Shown here in pieces: positions 25,931 to 34,488 of a stretch of DNA of 64,000 nt. The position numbers and the translations under genes were made by a program. Source of the DNA: Levilactobacillus hammesii DSM 16381 (GTDB lineage: Bacteria > Bacillota > Bacilli > Lactobacillales > Lactobacillaceae). Below the pieces are notes generated by a model, which worked only from the letters and a program-made list of their open reading frames with translations, did no database searches and was not told where the DNA came from. The stretch lies in NCBI RefSeq assembly GCF_001434395.1, contig NZ_AZFS01000064.1:119620-183619 (forward strand). Reading direction: 5' to 3'. How positions within the stretch are numbered: position 1 is the first letter of the stretch; each line of letters opens with the position of its first letter.

Positions 25931-26812
25931 TTGAAACGAGTCTTGGTGATTGGGGCAGCGTATGTCGATATTGTCGTCAACGTGCAGCGCTTGCCACGGA
26001 GCGGGGAAGATGTTCCTGGTGAATGGCGGCGTACACAGGTGGGCGGCTCAGCCTTCAATGTGCAACGGGCGCTAACTTACGCTGGAGCGACGGCGAATTT
26101 GCTGGTCCCAATTGGACGTGGTGAACACGCCACAATTGTCCGGGAAACCTTCCAACGATTAGGGATTCCAATGCTTCTGCAAGATCCTAGCGCCGACAAC
26201 GGGTGGGACGTGTCGTTTGTTGAGGCCAACGGCGAGCGGGCCTTTCTGTCGATTAATGGGGTGGAAAGGTATTGGCGATCCGAGTGGTTTGAAACGGTTA
26301 ATTTAGCTGATTACAGCTACGTTTATTTGTCCGGGTACGAGCTCGAGGATCCACACGCAGCCGCGGTTATCCTGACCGCTCTGGAGAGATTCCCCCAACT
26401 TCCCGTGCTTTTTGATACCTCACCTCGTGTGGACCAGCTTACGGCGGCTGTACTGAAACGAATCCTGCGACCAGGTGTGTTGGTTCACAGTAATGCGGTT
26501 GAGATTCAGCGACTAGGCTCACCCGATGAAACGTACCAAGCCATCGCACAGCGGTTGAATGCGCTGACTGAGGCGCCGGTAGTGGTGACGTTAGATGCGC
26601 AAGGTTGCTATTACGTGGACCAGGGGCAAGCCCATATGGTACCTGGTGAAGCCAGTCAAGTGGTGAATACGATTGGTGCCGGCGATACGCACTGTGGTGG
26701 CTTGTTGGCCGAATTGACAGCGGGCCATTCCCTTGAGGTGGCCATGCAACGCGCCAACCATTTGGCAGCGTTAGTCGTCGCGCAACGCGGTGGTGCTTTA
26801 GAAAAGGTGTAA
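25931..26812 (+). CDS. PfkB-family carbohydrate/nucleoside kinase
   Basis: 293 residues. PfkB signature 1 (VGGSAFNVQRALTYAGA, near residue 38) and signature 2 with the catalytic Asp (NTIGAGDTHCGG, near 247). TTG start two bases after the NCS1 permease stop. Ribokinase-like; pseudouridine or another nucleoside is plausible from its partner transporter, but this is inference. Confidence 0.87.
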   Translation: MKRVLVIGAAYVDIVVNVQRLPRSGEDVPGEWRRTQVGGSAFNVQRALTYAGATANLLVPIGRGEHATIVRETFQRLGIPMLLQDPSADNGWDVSFVEANGERAFLSINGVERYWRSEWFETVNLADYSYVYLSGYELEDPHAAAVILTALERFPQLPVLFDTSPRVDQLTAAVLKRILRPGVLVHSNAVEIQRLGSPDETYQAIAQRLNALTEAPVVVTLDAQGCYYVDQGQAHMVPGEASQVVNTIGAGDTHCGGLLAELTAGHSLEVAMQRANHLAALVVAQRGGALEKV

Positions 26813-26817
26813 TGGTG

Positions 26818-26852
26818 GAGACTGATTTGCATTAGTGAATCAGTCTTTTTTA
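26818..26852 (+). terminator. Terminator after the PfkB kinase
   Basis: GACTGATT and AATCAGTC pair, followed by TTTTTT. Confidence 0.85.
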
Positions 26853-27170
26853 GCCAGATTAATGACAGGTGTAGCCGTTTAGAACCTGAAAGGATATAAA
26901 ATTAAAGGGTGGTGTCACGTTAGCAGTGGTGATAGATGCAGGGCTAAGTCAATGGGAATGCGCGAATAAGGCGCTGTTGCCAGTTGTGATTTTTTTAACA
27001 GCCCCGATTTTTTCTTGCGCACCGGCATTTTCTTTCGGGAGCACCTATAATAATTACAGACCAGCGAAAGTATTGTCAGTAAAAGCATTTTGTCATACGA
27101 GCTGTTAGTAAGCTTGGATTTTAAACAAATTAGAGGGGGAACGGGAAGCGTTGATTGGAGGAGAATAAGG
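26853..27170 (+). other. Intergenic region before the LPQTS surface protein
   Basis: 318 bases without a convincing gene. CGCTGTT/AACAGC can form a hairpin around 26970-27003 that ends in a GATTTTTT stretch. TATAAT at 27046-27051 is a possible -10 without a good -35. GGAGGAG just before 27171 is the ribosome binding site. Confidence 0.4.
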
Positions 27171-27929
27171 ATGAAAAGAAAAGTAGTGGTTGCTATGGCC
27201 GGTGGATTGTTGGTGACTGCGATTGGTCTGATCGGTAGTTTTAGCACTGCGAGCAACACGGCTTATGCTAGTGATGTCGCGGTATCTACTGTGAACCCCA
27301 ATTTGAGCAGAGTTTCAAGCGTTGGAGAACACCCATGGGGCTGGGCCGGGCTGGTGCCGGATATTCCAATTAAGCCCTGGATACCAAGCAAGCCCTGGAA
27401 ACCAGGTAAGCCGTGGAAGCCAGGCCCAACGAATCCAACGGAGCCAGGGAATCCGGGTCCAACCAATCCAACGGAGCCAGGAAATCCCAATCCAACGGAA
27501 CCAAAGGAGCCAGAGAACCCAACGAATCCAAAGGAACCAGAAAATCCGGGTTCAACCAAGCCAGAGAATCCGAGTCCAACCAATCCGGTAAAACCAACTG
27601 CGCCACAAAAGCCACAGAAACCTCAAAAACCCCAGAAGCCACAAAAGCCGGGCGTTATCGTTAATCGCCCAGTAAGTAATAGCCCAAGAGAACAGGTGGT
27701 AAATGGTGGTGCTGGTGTAAACGCCGTTGCACATCACGTGGGCAAGTCAGCAAGCCAAAGTCCAGTAGCGATGAGTCGAGAGAGTCAGCCCAAAATGACA
27801 GTCAGTGCGGTTGGCCCAACCTTACCGCAAACGAGTGAAAAGTCCTCGTCGACTGAAGTGGGATTAGGTGGTGCGCTTTTGCTAGCACTCAGCGGATTAG
27901 GCGCATTTGTTTGGAAGCGGCAGAATTAG
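27171..27929 (+). CDS. Sortase-anchored (LPQTS) proline-rich cell-wall protein
   Basis: 252 residues. Signal peptide to about residue 38 (AYA cut site). Then WIPSKPWKPGKPWKPG followed by a Pro/Asn/Glu/Thr repeat region of about 100 residues (units like NPTEPGN, PKEPEN, QKPQKP), a low-complexity linker, and LPQTSE at 218 with a hydrophobic helix and a WKRQN tail. LPQTxE is the sortase A motif typical of lactobacilli such as L. plantarum, so the protein is probably linked to the cell wall. No enzymatic domain is seen: it may be a spacer or adhesin-like wall protein. GGAGGAG upstream fixes ATG 27171. Confidence 0.88.
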   Translation: MKRKVVVAMAGGLLVTAIGLIGSFSTASNTAYASDVAVSTVNPNLSRVSSVGEHPWGWAGLVPDIPIKPWIPSKPWKPGKPWKPGPTNPTEPGNPGPTNPTEPGNPNPTEPKEPENPTNPKEPENPGSTKPENPSPTNPVKPTAPQKPQKPQKPQKPQKPGVIVNRPVSNSPREQVVNGGAGVNAVAHHVGKSASQSPVAMSRESQPKMTVSAVGPTLPQTSEKSSSTEVGLGGALLLALSGLGAFVWKRQN

Positions 27930-27956
27930 GTTAGAACCAGTGTGACACGATTGACG

Positions 27957-27987
27957 GCACGTTGTAAGGGGCAACGTGCCGTTTTTT
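27957..27987 (+). terminator. Terminator after the LPQTS protein gene
   Basis: GGCACGTTG and CAACGTGCC pair around TAAGGGG, followed by GTTTTTT. Confidence 0.9.
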
Positions 27988-28074
27988 AGGCCGAACTTCA
28001 TGATCGGGACTAGTCACAAAGTCTAGCTGCTGAAGTGGCGGCTTAAACGCACTTAAGGGAAAGGGGAGACCGTT

Positions 28075-28197
28075 TTGTTTGAAAAGGAATGGGTTAAACG
28101 CTGCTGGTTATTGGCGTTGTTGGGCAGTGGCCTGATGGGTGGTGGGTATGGTCAGGCCTGGCCGCCAATGCGAGAACTGTTTCGAAAGAAGCGGTAG
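28075..28197 (+). CDS. Possible 40-residue peptide with one hydrophobic segment
   Basis: TTG start behind AAGGGGAG (about eight bases), reading MFEKEWVKRCWLLALLGSGL at the start and ending ELFRKKR. A charged N-terminus, a short hydrophobic stretch of about 20 residues and a basic tail fit a small membrane protein. It lies between the LPQTS gene's terminator and a TetR gene. No relatives are known to me, and coding is suggested only by the start signal and composition. Confidence 0.4.
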   Translation: MFEKEWVKRCWLLALLGSGLMGGGYGQAWPPMRELFRKKR

Positions 28198-28308
28198 GTA
28201 TGCCGTAGTTAGGTGGCCGCTTTTGGCGTGTGTATCTTTCTGGAGTTTAAGTTACCGGCCATTCAAGGTATAATAATCACGAGAAGAACTTCAGAAAGAG
28301 GCGAGATT

Positions 28309-28878
28309 GTGGTAAAACGGCGAACCTTAACGAGAGAAATTGTGTTGGACCAGGCTGATCAATTGATTGCGGCACACGGCTTGGAGAATTTAACGATCCG
28401 GGCCCTCGCTGATGCATTGGAGATTCGGCCACAATCCGTTTATAACTACGCTGACAGCTTAAATGATCTGCTAGATCAAGTGGGCTTACGCTTCGTGGAT
28501 AAGTTGACGGATCGTCTCATGCGCCGTTTGTTTGGGGTCGGTGGCAAGGAAGCATTGCTGGTCTTTGCCCAAGAGTTTCGCAAGGGGTGCCGGCAGGAGA
28601 AACACTTGGCGCCCATTTTGATGAACCCCAATGATCTGCGGCAGTTGAAACGCACCCACCAGGCACTACGGGATCTGTACAAGCAAATGTTTCAAAGCTT
28701 ACACGTCCTGGAGGGTGCCGATAATCCCAATCTGGTGGAATCGACCCTGTATCGCTCCGCATTATTTGGGTTTATCATGCAGGAATTGGGTGGTTATTTA
28801 AAGTTGCCACAGCGACGGATTGATGAGCGTTTCCAACAGATGATGCAGTTAGTTGTTGATCAGATTACATTTGAATAG
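28309..28878 (+). CDS. TetR-family regulator
   Basis: 189 residues from GTG 28309, chosen because AGAGGCGAG lies upstream and the product begins VVKRRTLTREIVLDQADQLI as TetR proteins do. Helix-turn-helix LTIRALADALEIRPQSVYNYA at residues about 33-53. TATAAT at 28269 could be its -10. No obvious partner gene: the next gene is a MerR regulator with its own promoter. Confidence 0.85.
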   Translation: MVKRRTLTREIVLDQADQLIAAHGLENLTIRALADALEIRPQSVYNYADSLNDLLDQVGLRFVDKLTDRLMRRLFGVGGKEALLVFAQEFRKGCRQEKHLAPILMNPNDLRQLKRTHQALRDLYKQMFQSLHVLEGADNPNLVESTLYRSALFGFIMQELGGYLKLPQRRIDERFQQMMQLVVDQITFE

Positions 28879-28933
28879 TTGCGAGTCGGGCTTAAAAGGG
28901 CCCGACTTTTTTGTCCTTTTTGGGCAATTGTGG

Positions 28934-28964
28934 TTGACTTAAAGTGCACTCGAAGGTGTTTACT
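28934..28964 (+). promoter_or_regulatory. MerR-type promoter with long spacer and operator
   Basis: TTGACT (28934-28939) and TTTACT (28959-28964) are 19 bases apart, the long spacing typical of MerR-controlled promoters. The spacer holds a dyad centred on AGTGCACT (CTTAAAGTGCACTCGAAG). Confidence 0.75.
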
Positions 28965-28995
28965 AGGGATTGTAAGGAATGAGGGCGATCAGAAA

Positions 28996-29421
28996 ATGGC
29001 AGATGAAAGACGCTACCGTATCGGCGAGTTTGCGAAATTAGTGGGACTATCCACGTATACGCTGCGCTATTACGAGGATCAGGGACTGATAAAGTCGCAA
29101 CGTGATGAGAATGGCGTGCGATACTATACCGACCTAGATATTCGGTGGGTTGGTTTTATCCTACATCTCAAAGGAACCGGCATGCGCTTGAATGACTTGA
29201 AGCGCTACGTTAAGCTGCGAGCCGCTGGGGATGCAACAATTCCAGCTCGGCGAGAGATGCTGCAAAAGACCAAGGATGATGCTGAGGCCGACATTGCGGA
29301 ATTGCAGATGCATCTGCAGGTGCTTAGCCACAAAATTGACTGGTACGATGGCAAAGTCGATCACACCATTGCCGATTCTGAGAGTTTCCACGACTATCTG
29401 CAACGTTTTAATCATCAATAA
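28996..29421 (+). CDS. MerR-family regulator
   Basis: 141 residues: helix-turn-helix YRIGEFAKLVGLSTYTLRYY with the usual arm ENGVRYYTDLDI, then a long dimerisation helix. No C-terminal cysteines for metal binding, so it is of the small YfmP/AdhR-like class rather than a metal sensor. It heads an operon with a cupin and a carboxymuconolactone decarboxylase-like gene, and the 19-base-spacer promoter before it suggests autoregulation. Confidence 0.88.
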   Translation: MADERRYRIGEFAKLVGLSTYTLRYYEDQGLIKSQRDENGVRYYTDLDIRWVGFILHLKGTGMRLNDLKRYVKLRAAGDATIPARREMLQKTKDDAEADIAELQMHLQVLSHKIDWYDGKVDHTIADSESFHDYLQRFNHQ

Positions 29422-29435
29422 AGGAGTGCTTAAAT

Positions 29436-29846
29436 TTGGCAAAAAATGAAGACGTAAAAAACGGGGTTATCTTCCCCGCTGGCGATAAGAATGTAGCGTA
29501 TCAGGATGTCTTTACGGGTCAGAGCTACTTACAAGGCTTAGTCAGTGATCCCGATGTCAGTGTGGGAGTGGGCAACGTTACCTTTGAGCCCGGCTGCCGG
29601 AATAACTGGCACATTCACCACAATGGGTTTCAGATTCTACTGGTTACGGGTGGTGAAGGCTGGTATCAAGAGGCTGGTCAACCAGCTCGGCGGTTACATG
29701 CCGGTGATGTGGTGGTGACCAAGGACGGTGTCAAACACTGGCATGGTGCCACCAAGGACAGTTGGTTCAGCCACATTGCCATTACGGCGGGGACGCCCGA
29801 ATGGCTTGAACCCGTTGATGATGCACATTACGATGCTTTAGACTAG
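29436..29846 (+). CDS. Cupin-domain protein
   Basis: 136 residues. Cupin motif 1 as NNWHIHHNGFQILLVTGGEGWYQE (metal-binding His and Glu-like positions) and motif 2 as DVVVTKDGVKHWHG. TTG start behind AAGGAGTG. Its neighbour is a CMD-family protein; this pair occurs widely behind MerR regulators and probably acts on a reactive carbonyl or peroxide, which is not proven. Confidence 0.87.
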   Translation: MAKNEDVKNGVIFPAGDKNVAYQDVFTGQSYLQGLVSDPDVSVGVGNVTFEPGCRNNWHIHHNGFQILLVTGGEGWYQEAGQPARRLHAGDVVVTKDGVKHWHGATKDSWFSHIAITAGTPEWLEPVDDAHYDALD

Positions 29847-29859
29847 GAGGTCGATCACT

Positions 29860-30180
29860 ATGGCAAAGAAACAAACGGCAGGTCGGGATAACTTAGGTGA
29901 TTTTGCGCCCAAGTTCGCTGAATTAAATGACGATGTCTTGTTTGGTCAAGTCTGGTCACGCGAAGAACAATTGTCCGCGCACCAACGGAGTTTGATTACG
30001 ATTTCCGCCTTAATCTCGGCGGGGAACTTTGAACAATTGCCGGCACACTTGAAGATCGGCAAGAGTAACGGCATCACCAAGGATGAAATTTCCGAAGTGA
30101 TTACGCACTTGGCCTTTTACGTGGGATGGCCGAAAGCCTGGTCCGCGTTTGGGATCGCCAAAAATATTTTTACAGAATAG
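29860..30180 (+). CDS. Carboxymuconolactone decarboxylase-family protein
   Basis: 106 residues, the size of a single CMD domain: RSLITISALISAGNFEQLPAHL and ITHLAFYVGWPKAW. It lacks the CxxC of AhpD-like peroxidase members, so a redox role is doubtful; a gamma-carboxymuconolactone decarboxylase-like role is also unproven. AGGAGG precedes ATG 29860. It ends the MerR-cupin-CMD operon. Confidence 0.87.
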   Translation: MAKKQTAGRDNLGDFAPKFAELNDDVLFGQVWSREEQLSAHQRSLITISALISAGNFEQLPAHLKIGKSNGITKDEISEVITHLAFYVGWPKAWSAFGIAKNIFTE

Positions 30181-30189
30181 ACTTTAAGT

Positions 30190-30228
30190 AAACGACCTAG
30201 TCGACGATTGTTGGCGGGGTCGTTTTTT
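30190..30228 (+). terminator. Terminator of the MerR-cupin-CMD operon
   Basis: AACGACC and GGTCGTT arms with T run. Confidence 0.75.
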
Positions 30229-30331
30229 GCTAGAGTCATTTGCAATGAGGTGGGTTATTTTCAACGACAACAGTTGATAAAAGGCGCATAATAAACGGTA
30301 AATTGAGTCGTTTAAAGGGGCGTTATGCAGC

Positions 30332-31462
30332 ATGCAAAAGGGAAAATTCTTGAAGTGCTTACTGGGTGTGACGTTAGTTGGCGGTTTAGTCTGGGGCCTA
30401 ACGAGTGTTCAGCCCGTAACAGCACAGGCCAAATCCAGCCAAGCCGTCACGCAATACAAGCAATGGCAAAAGGCTTATCTGGGTGGTAAGACGCAGAAGT
30501 ATGTTAAGTCCAATAATGGTCAGGGCGCGACGACCGTACTTTCCGAAGGTCAGGGGTACGGCATGCTGGCGACCGTGTTGGCGGCGAAGAAGGGCGCTAA
30601 CACCCATGCAACCTTCAATCAGCTGTATAAGTATTACCGAGCACACCGCGTTTCCAGCAAGGTGCCGCTGATGCAGTGGCAACAGACGAAACGATCCGGC
30701 AAGATGACCAGTACGGGTTCCCAGAAGAATTCCGCGACCGATGGGGACTTGGACATTGCCTATGCGCTGATTTTGGCTGATAAAAAGTGGGGCAGCAAGC
30801 ACACGAATTATCGTGCCGCGGCTAAGAGCTTGCTTAAGGCGATTCAGCAAAAGGAAATCAATCACACCACTTACTTGCCAACCATGGGTAATTGGGCCAC
30901 GAACAGTTATGATTTGAGCAAGTTACGGACGTCGGATCTCATGACGGGATACTTCAAGACCTTCGCGAAATATACCAAGAACGCCACGTGGACCAAGGTC
31001 GCCAAACACAGTCAGACTGCAGTTAAGAAGCTCAGTGCGCGGCACCAAACGGGACTTTTCCCAGACTTTATTTTGGCAACGGGAAGTCAGATCAAACTAA
31101 AGGCGGTGAAGCCGTACAGCATTGAATCTGGAACGGATAACCAGGTCGGCTACAATGCCAATCGGGTGCCATGGCGGTTAGCCCAAACGTATAAGCTCAG
31201 TAAAGATAGCACGACTAAAAAGGCTTTGCTGAAGCAGCTGAAGTTCTTTAACCGTAAGAAGAAAATTACGGCAGTCTACACACTCGGTGGTAAGGCTGTG
31301 AATAGTTATGAAAATACGGCCTTTACGGCACCGGTTCACTTTGCGGCTGTGACGATGAAGCAGACGGCGCTAAAGAAAAAGACGGCCAAGCAATTGCCTA
31401 AGACGATTGAAAAGCACAATTATTATTCCGCTACGTTACAAGTAGTGACGGGATTACAGTAA
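30332..31462 (+). CDS. Secreted glycoside hydrolase family 8 enzyme
   Basis: 376 residues. Signal peptide to about residue 33. GH8 catalytic segments: Glu72 in VLSEGQGYGM (acid) and Asp137/Asp139 in ATDGDLDIAYAL. GH8 includes endoglucanases, chitosanases, and the cellulase BcsZ that accompanies bacterial cellulose synthesis; lactobacilli often carry a secreted copy of unknown substrate. ATG 30332 is behind AAAGGGG. The C-terminal 80 residues are Lys-rich. Confidence 0.87.
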   Translation: MQKGKFLKCLLGVTLVGGLVWGLTSVQPVTAQAKSSQAVTQYKQWQKAYLGGKTQKYVKSNNGQGATTVLSEGQGYGMLATVLAAKKGANTHATFNQLYKYYRAHRVSSKVPLMQWQQTKRSGKMTSTGSQKNSATDGDLDIAYALILADKKWGSKHTNYRAAAKSLLKAIQQKEINHTTYLPTMGNWATNSYDLSKLRTSDLMTGYFKTFAKYTKNATWTKVAKHSQTAVKKLSARHQTGLFPDFILATGSQIKLKAVKPYSIESGTDNQVGYNANRVPWRLAQTYKLSKDSTTKKALLKQLKFFNRKKKITAVYTLGGKAVNSYENTAFTAPVHFAAVTMKQTALKKKTAKQLPKTIEKHNYYSATLQVVTGLQ

Positions 31463-31499
31463 ACGGAAATGGAGTGGGCCAGGTAATATCTTGGCCAAT

Positions 31500-31546
31500 A
31501 AAAACGGCTTTTTCAGGGACTAGTACAGTTCCTGAAAAAGTCGTTT
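31500..31546 (+). terminator. Terminator after the GH8 gene
   Basis: AAAACGGCTTTTTCAGG and CCTGAAAAAGTCGTTTT pair almost fully; the tail TTTTTGAGTGACA also follows the hairpin at 9362-9404. Confidence 0.85.
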
Positions 31547-31582
31547 TTGAGTGACAGTCCGCTCTCTTTTTAGACCAAAACA

Positions 31583-31612
31583 AAAGCCACCCCGCAGGAT
31601 GGCTTTGTTTGT
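31583..31612 (-). terminator. Terminator of the GH25 gene
   Basis: AAAGCCA and TGGCTTT pair; on the minus strand the hairpin is followed by TTTTGTTT. Confidence 0.75.
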
Positions 31613-31614
31613 TT

Positions 31615-32562
31615 TTAATAAGTTGAAACGTAAGCCTTGTTAGCCGTGACGTACTTGCCGTTGGTTAATTGGAAACGGTAAGCGTTCTTGCTGTTCTTGG
31701 TGATGGCTTTGACAGCCAACTTCTTACCAGCAGCGACCTTGTTGCTACGCTTGTTCTTGGTGAATAATGTTGAGTTGTATTCGTAAACGGCCTTCTTGGT
31801 CTTGATACCACTAACATCAGTCATGCTCTTGTAGTAACTCGTGCTTGCGGAATCCGCTGTTTTGCCAGAGAACCACTTGTTGACGGCTGAACTGTTCAAG
31901 ACCTTGTTCAAATCGACGTTTCCACTGATACCGGAAACACGACCTGAACTGGTGTATTGCCAGAGATCAACGGAAGTGCCACTGACCTTAGGCTTAACAG
32001 AACTGTATTTGGCAATCCAAGTCCCATCAAACTTGCTGAAGTTCAGCTTGTGGTAGTTGGCGTAGTATTCACCGGCGTACATGATTAATGGCTTGTCGGT
32101 CAAACCACGCATAGTCTTTAACCAAGCGTTAACGTAGGTTTGTTCCTTGGCGTTAGCTGATGGCATCCGCTTTTCTTCATCCAAAACGAAGAACTTCGTG
32201 TGCTTGTTGCTACGCTTGTAGAAGTCTTTGGCTTCCTGTTGGGCATCCTTAACACTCGTGAACTCAGCAAACATGTATTGGCCAAATGGCACGCCGTTCT
32301 TGTAGGCCCCTTCGGCGTTAACATTGCGCTTGCTGTCGATCATGTAGCCAGCGTCACCCTTACTCCCATGTTGAACCCGAATGATGGCGTACTTTAAGTC
32401 TTTAGACGCCTTTTTCCAGTTGATATTCCCTTGGTATTGCGAAATATCGGCAACCTTCTTACCGGCAGCGTTAGCCGTAGTGGTGTTTAAACCAACACCA
32501 ACAGCTAATACAGCAGCAAAAGCAGCGACACCTGCAACCAATTTATGTAACTTAATTTGCAT
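31615..32562 (-). CDS. Secreted GH25 lysozyme-type muramidase
   Basis: 315 residues. Signal peptide to about residue 32 (TTTANA cut site). GH25 domain from about 36 to 215: VADISQYQG, the FFVLDEE acidic pair and LIMYAGEYYANYH, DLWQYT. The C-terminal 70 residues form a small basic domain (GKKLAVKAITKN) like wall-binding repeats of lactobacilli. It cleaves peptidoglycan glycan strands. GAGGAGG lies nine bases before ATG 32562; an ATG three codons earlier would touch it. Confidence 0.9.
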   Translation of the reverse strand: MQIKLHKLVAGVAAFAAVLAVGVGLNTTTANAAGKKVADISQYQGNINWKKASKDLKYAIIRVQHGSKGDAGYMIDSKRNVNAEGAYKNGVPFGQYMFAEFTSVKDAQQEAKDFYKRSNKHTKFFVLDEEKRMPSANAKEQTYVNAWLKTMRGLTDKPLIMYAGEYYANYHKLNFSKFDGTWIAKYSSVKPKVSGTSVDLWQYTSSGRVSGISGNVDLNKVLNSSAVNKWFSGKTADSASTSYYKSMTDVSGIKTKKAVYEYNSTLFTKNKRSNKVAAGKKLAVKAITKNSKNAYRFQLTNGKYVTANKAYVSTY

Positions 32563-32719
32563 AAATGACATCCTCCTCAGTCTTTGCCTTTATTGTACAC
32601 GGTGTGACCAACGAGCAGGTTACTACAGATTTACAATTGATTACAGTTAGATTGCAAGTGTCAAAAAAACGTTGATTTTCTATTCATCGTTAGGTGGCGC
32701 GAACATAGATGGAGACAGA

Positions 32720-32750
32720 CAAAAGGACCCGGATTGACGTCGCGGGTCCT
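32720..32750 (-). terminator. Terminator of the metalloprotease gene
   Basis: AGGACCC and GGGTCCT pair; the minus strand then reads TTTTGTC. Confidence 0.7.
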
Positions 32751-32767
32751 CAGAGAACAATATTAAT

Positions 32768-33694
32768 TTAATAGGTGGCTGTGTAAATTTTTAAGGCTAA
32801 TTTGGCACGATTCTTATCGGTTTTGGTAATCGGGTTGTACTTGGATAACCCCGCCTTAACCTTTCGATAGCTGTAAACATTGCTACTACCACTTTCAAAG
32901 TACATGAGATCGGCTTTGTTCGGGGAGTGGTTGAGTCCCATCACGTGTCCCAGTTCATGAGCGATCGTGCTGGCATACTCGTACATCCGACCATTTTTAG
33001 CAACAGTGTTAACTCCCTTAACTTCCTTTTCAAGGGTGGCATACGCTGGAAGTGCCTTTTCAACGGCCTGTGCCTCGGTGTTGAATTCGGTTTGGTAATT
33101 TGCATCGGCGGCGGTCACACCTCGTGCTGCTAGGTTGGCCTTGGCTTTAGATTCGATGGTATTGGCATACTTATTGTAGAAGGCGTCATTCAACTGGTTT
33201 GTCATGGCAACGCCGATGTTTTTGGTTTCGGCTTGGTAATAAGACCAACGCACTTGTAAGTGTTTGTTACCTGGTGTCCACCAAGCGTCACTTTGATCGC
33301 TCTTCGTGGCCTTAGCTTTTGAAACCGAGAAGGTCAGTGTGTGGTTCTTCTTAGACCCCTGGACAAATTCCTTCTTGCCGAGTTTCTTATTCCAGTAATT
33401 CATGGCAATCTTGACGCTGCTCTTTAGCTTAGCATCCTTGGTGTTAATCCAAACGGTGGCCTTGCCATTCTTCTTGAGTGCGGTTTGCGCGTCAAAGGCC
33501 AACTTGTACTTTTTACCAAGATTCTTAGCATTCTTGCGATAGTAGCTGTTCGACTTCTTCAGCGTTGCCGTGGAAGGCGTAACGCTGGCCGCATGAGCCG
33601 TAACAGTGCTGGTCGCAACGGCCGGCGCGAAAAGTAGTGCAGCCGCAGCCGCAACCAGGAGAGACCGCTTTTTAAAATGGTGTGCTCTGTGCAT
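32768..33694 (-). CDS. Secreted metzincin (matrixin-like) metalloprotease
   Basis: 308 residues. Signal peptide to about residue 36 (AHA). Zinc-binding HELGHVMGLNH gives His246, Glu247, His250 and His256, and the Met-turn is DLMY near 264, so it fits the metzincin clan M10-like proteases of Gram-positives. An insert of about 60 Ala/Lys/Glu-rich residues lies before the zinc site. Start 33694 behind AAGGAGG. Cell-surface or secreted proteolysis is the likely role; target unknown. Confidence 0.85.
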   Translation of the reverse strand: MHRAHHFKKRSLLVAAAAALLFAPAVATSTVTAHAASVTPSTATLKKSNSYYRKNAKNLGKKYKLAFDAQTALKKNGKATVWINTKDAKLKSSVKIAMNYWNKKLGKKEFVQGSKKNHTLTFSVSKAKATKSDQSDAWWTPGNKHLQVRWSYYQAETKNIGVAMTNQLNDAFYNKYANTIESKAKANLAARGVTAADANYQTEFNTEAQAVEKALPAYATLEKEVKGVNTVAKNGRMYEYASTIAHELGHVMGLNHSPNKADLMYFESGSSNVYSYRKVKAGLSKYNPITKTDKNRAKLALKIYTATY

Positions 33695-33912
33695 GATGCT
33701 AACCTCCTTAATTCCCCAAAACGTAACATTTACAATAGCATAGCCTTTTCTAGAAGGGCGGTCAAGTAAAAACTGCCCGTTAATTTTCAAGGCGCTTTTT
33801 CAATAACGGTAGTGATGGCAACGGTTTCAAAAATATAAAAGTGAACATTTGTTCGGGTGTTTCCATCTGTAATCTGGTATAGTAAGGTCAGTAGAAAAAA
33901 GGAGGTTTCACG

Positions 33913-34473
33913 ATGGTTAATCGATGTGATTGGGCGACCTCTTCGCCTAAGATGACGCGCTATCACGATGAAGAGTGGGGACGACCTGAGCATGACGAGC
34001 AGACATTATTTGAGTTGCTGTGCTTGGAGACTTATCAAGCGGGTTTGAGCTGGCAAACGGTGTTGAATAAGCGTGAAGCATTTGAAGCGGCCTTTCATCG
34101 TTTCGATATTGCAACGGTTGCCGCGATGAAGCCGGCCGACGTGGATCAGTTGATGACGAACGCGGCGATTATTCGCAATCGTCGTAAGTTAGAAGCGACC
34201 GTTAATAACGCCCAAGTCTTGTTGAATTGGCCAGACCCCAGCGACTTTTCCACCTGGCTGTGGGCTTTTGTTGGCGGTCAGCCAATTCGTCATCACTTTA
34301 GCAGCGCTAGTCAGATCCCGGGAACCACTGATTTGGCACAACACATTTCGCGTGAACTCAAGAAGCGGGGCTTTAAGTTTGTTGGGCCGACGACCGTTTA
34401 TTCCTTTTTGCAAGGAGCGGGGCTCGTCAACGACCACCTGATGAGTTGTGATTGGGCACCAGAGAACAGATAG
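33913..34473 (+). CDS. tag: DNA-3-methyladenine glycosylase I
   Basis: 186 residues. Zinc-site residues of the Tag family are all present: Cys5 in NRCDW, His18 in RYHDEEWG, and HLMSC near the C-terminus. The enzyme removes 3-methyladenine from alkylated DNA. Conserved FELLCLETYQAGLSWQTVL follows. AAGGAGG before ATG 33913. It precedes sbcDC by 15 bases, so alkylation repair and hairpin/break processing are probably co-transcribed. Confidence 0.93.
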   Translation: MVNRCDWATSSPKMTRYHDEEWGRPEHDEQTLFELLCLETYQAGLSWQTVLNKREAFEAAFHRFDIATVAAMKPADVDQLMTNAAIIRNRRKLEATVNNAQVLLNWPDPSDFSTWLWAFVGGQPIRHHFSSASQIPGTTDLAQHISRELKKRGFKFVGPTTVYSFLQGAGLVNDHLMSCDWAPENR

Positions 34474-34488
34474 AAGGGGAGATAACGG

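Noticed and set aside
27263..27664. Several open frames in the proline-rich repeat region
   Set aside because: They follow from the repetitive composition of the LPQTS protein gene; only one frame has start signal, signal peptide and sorting motif.
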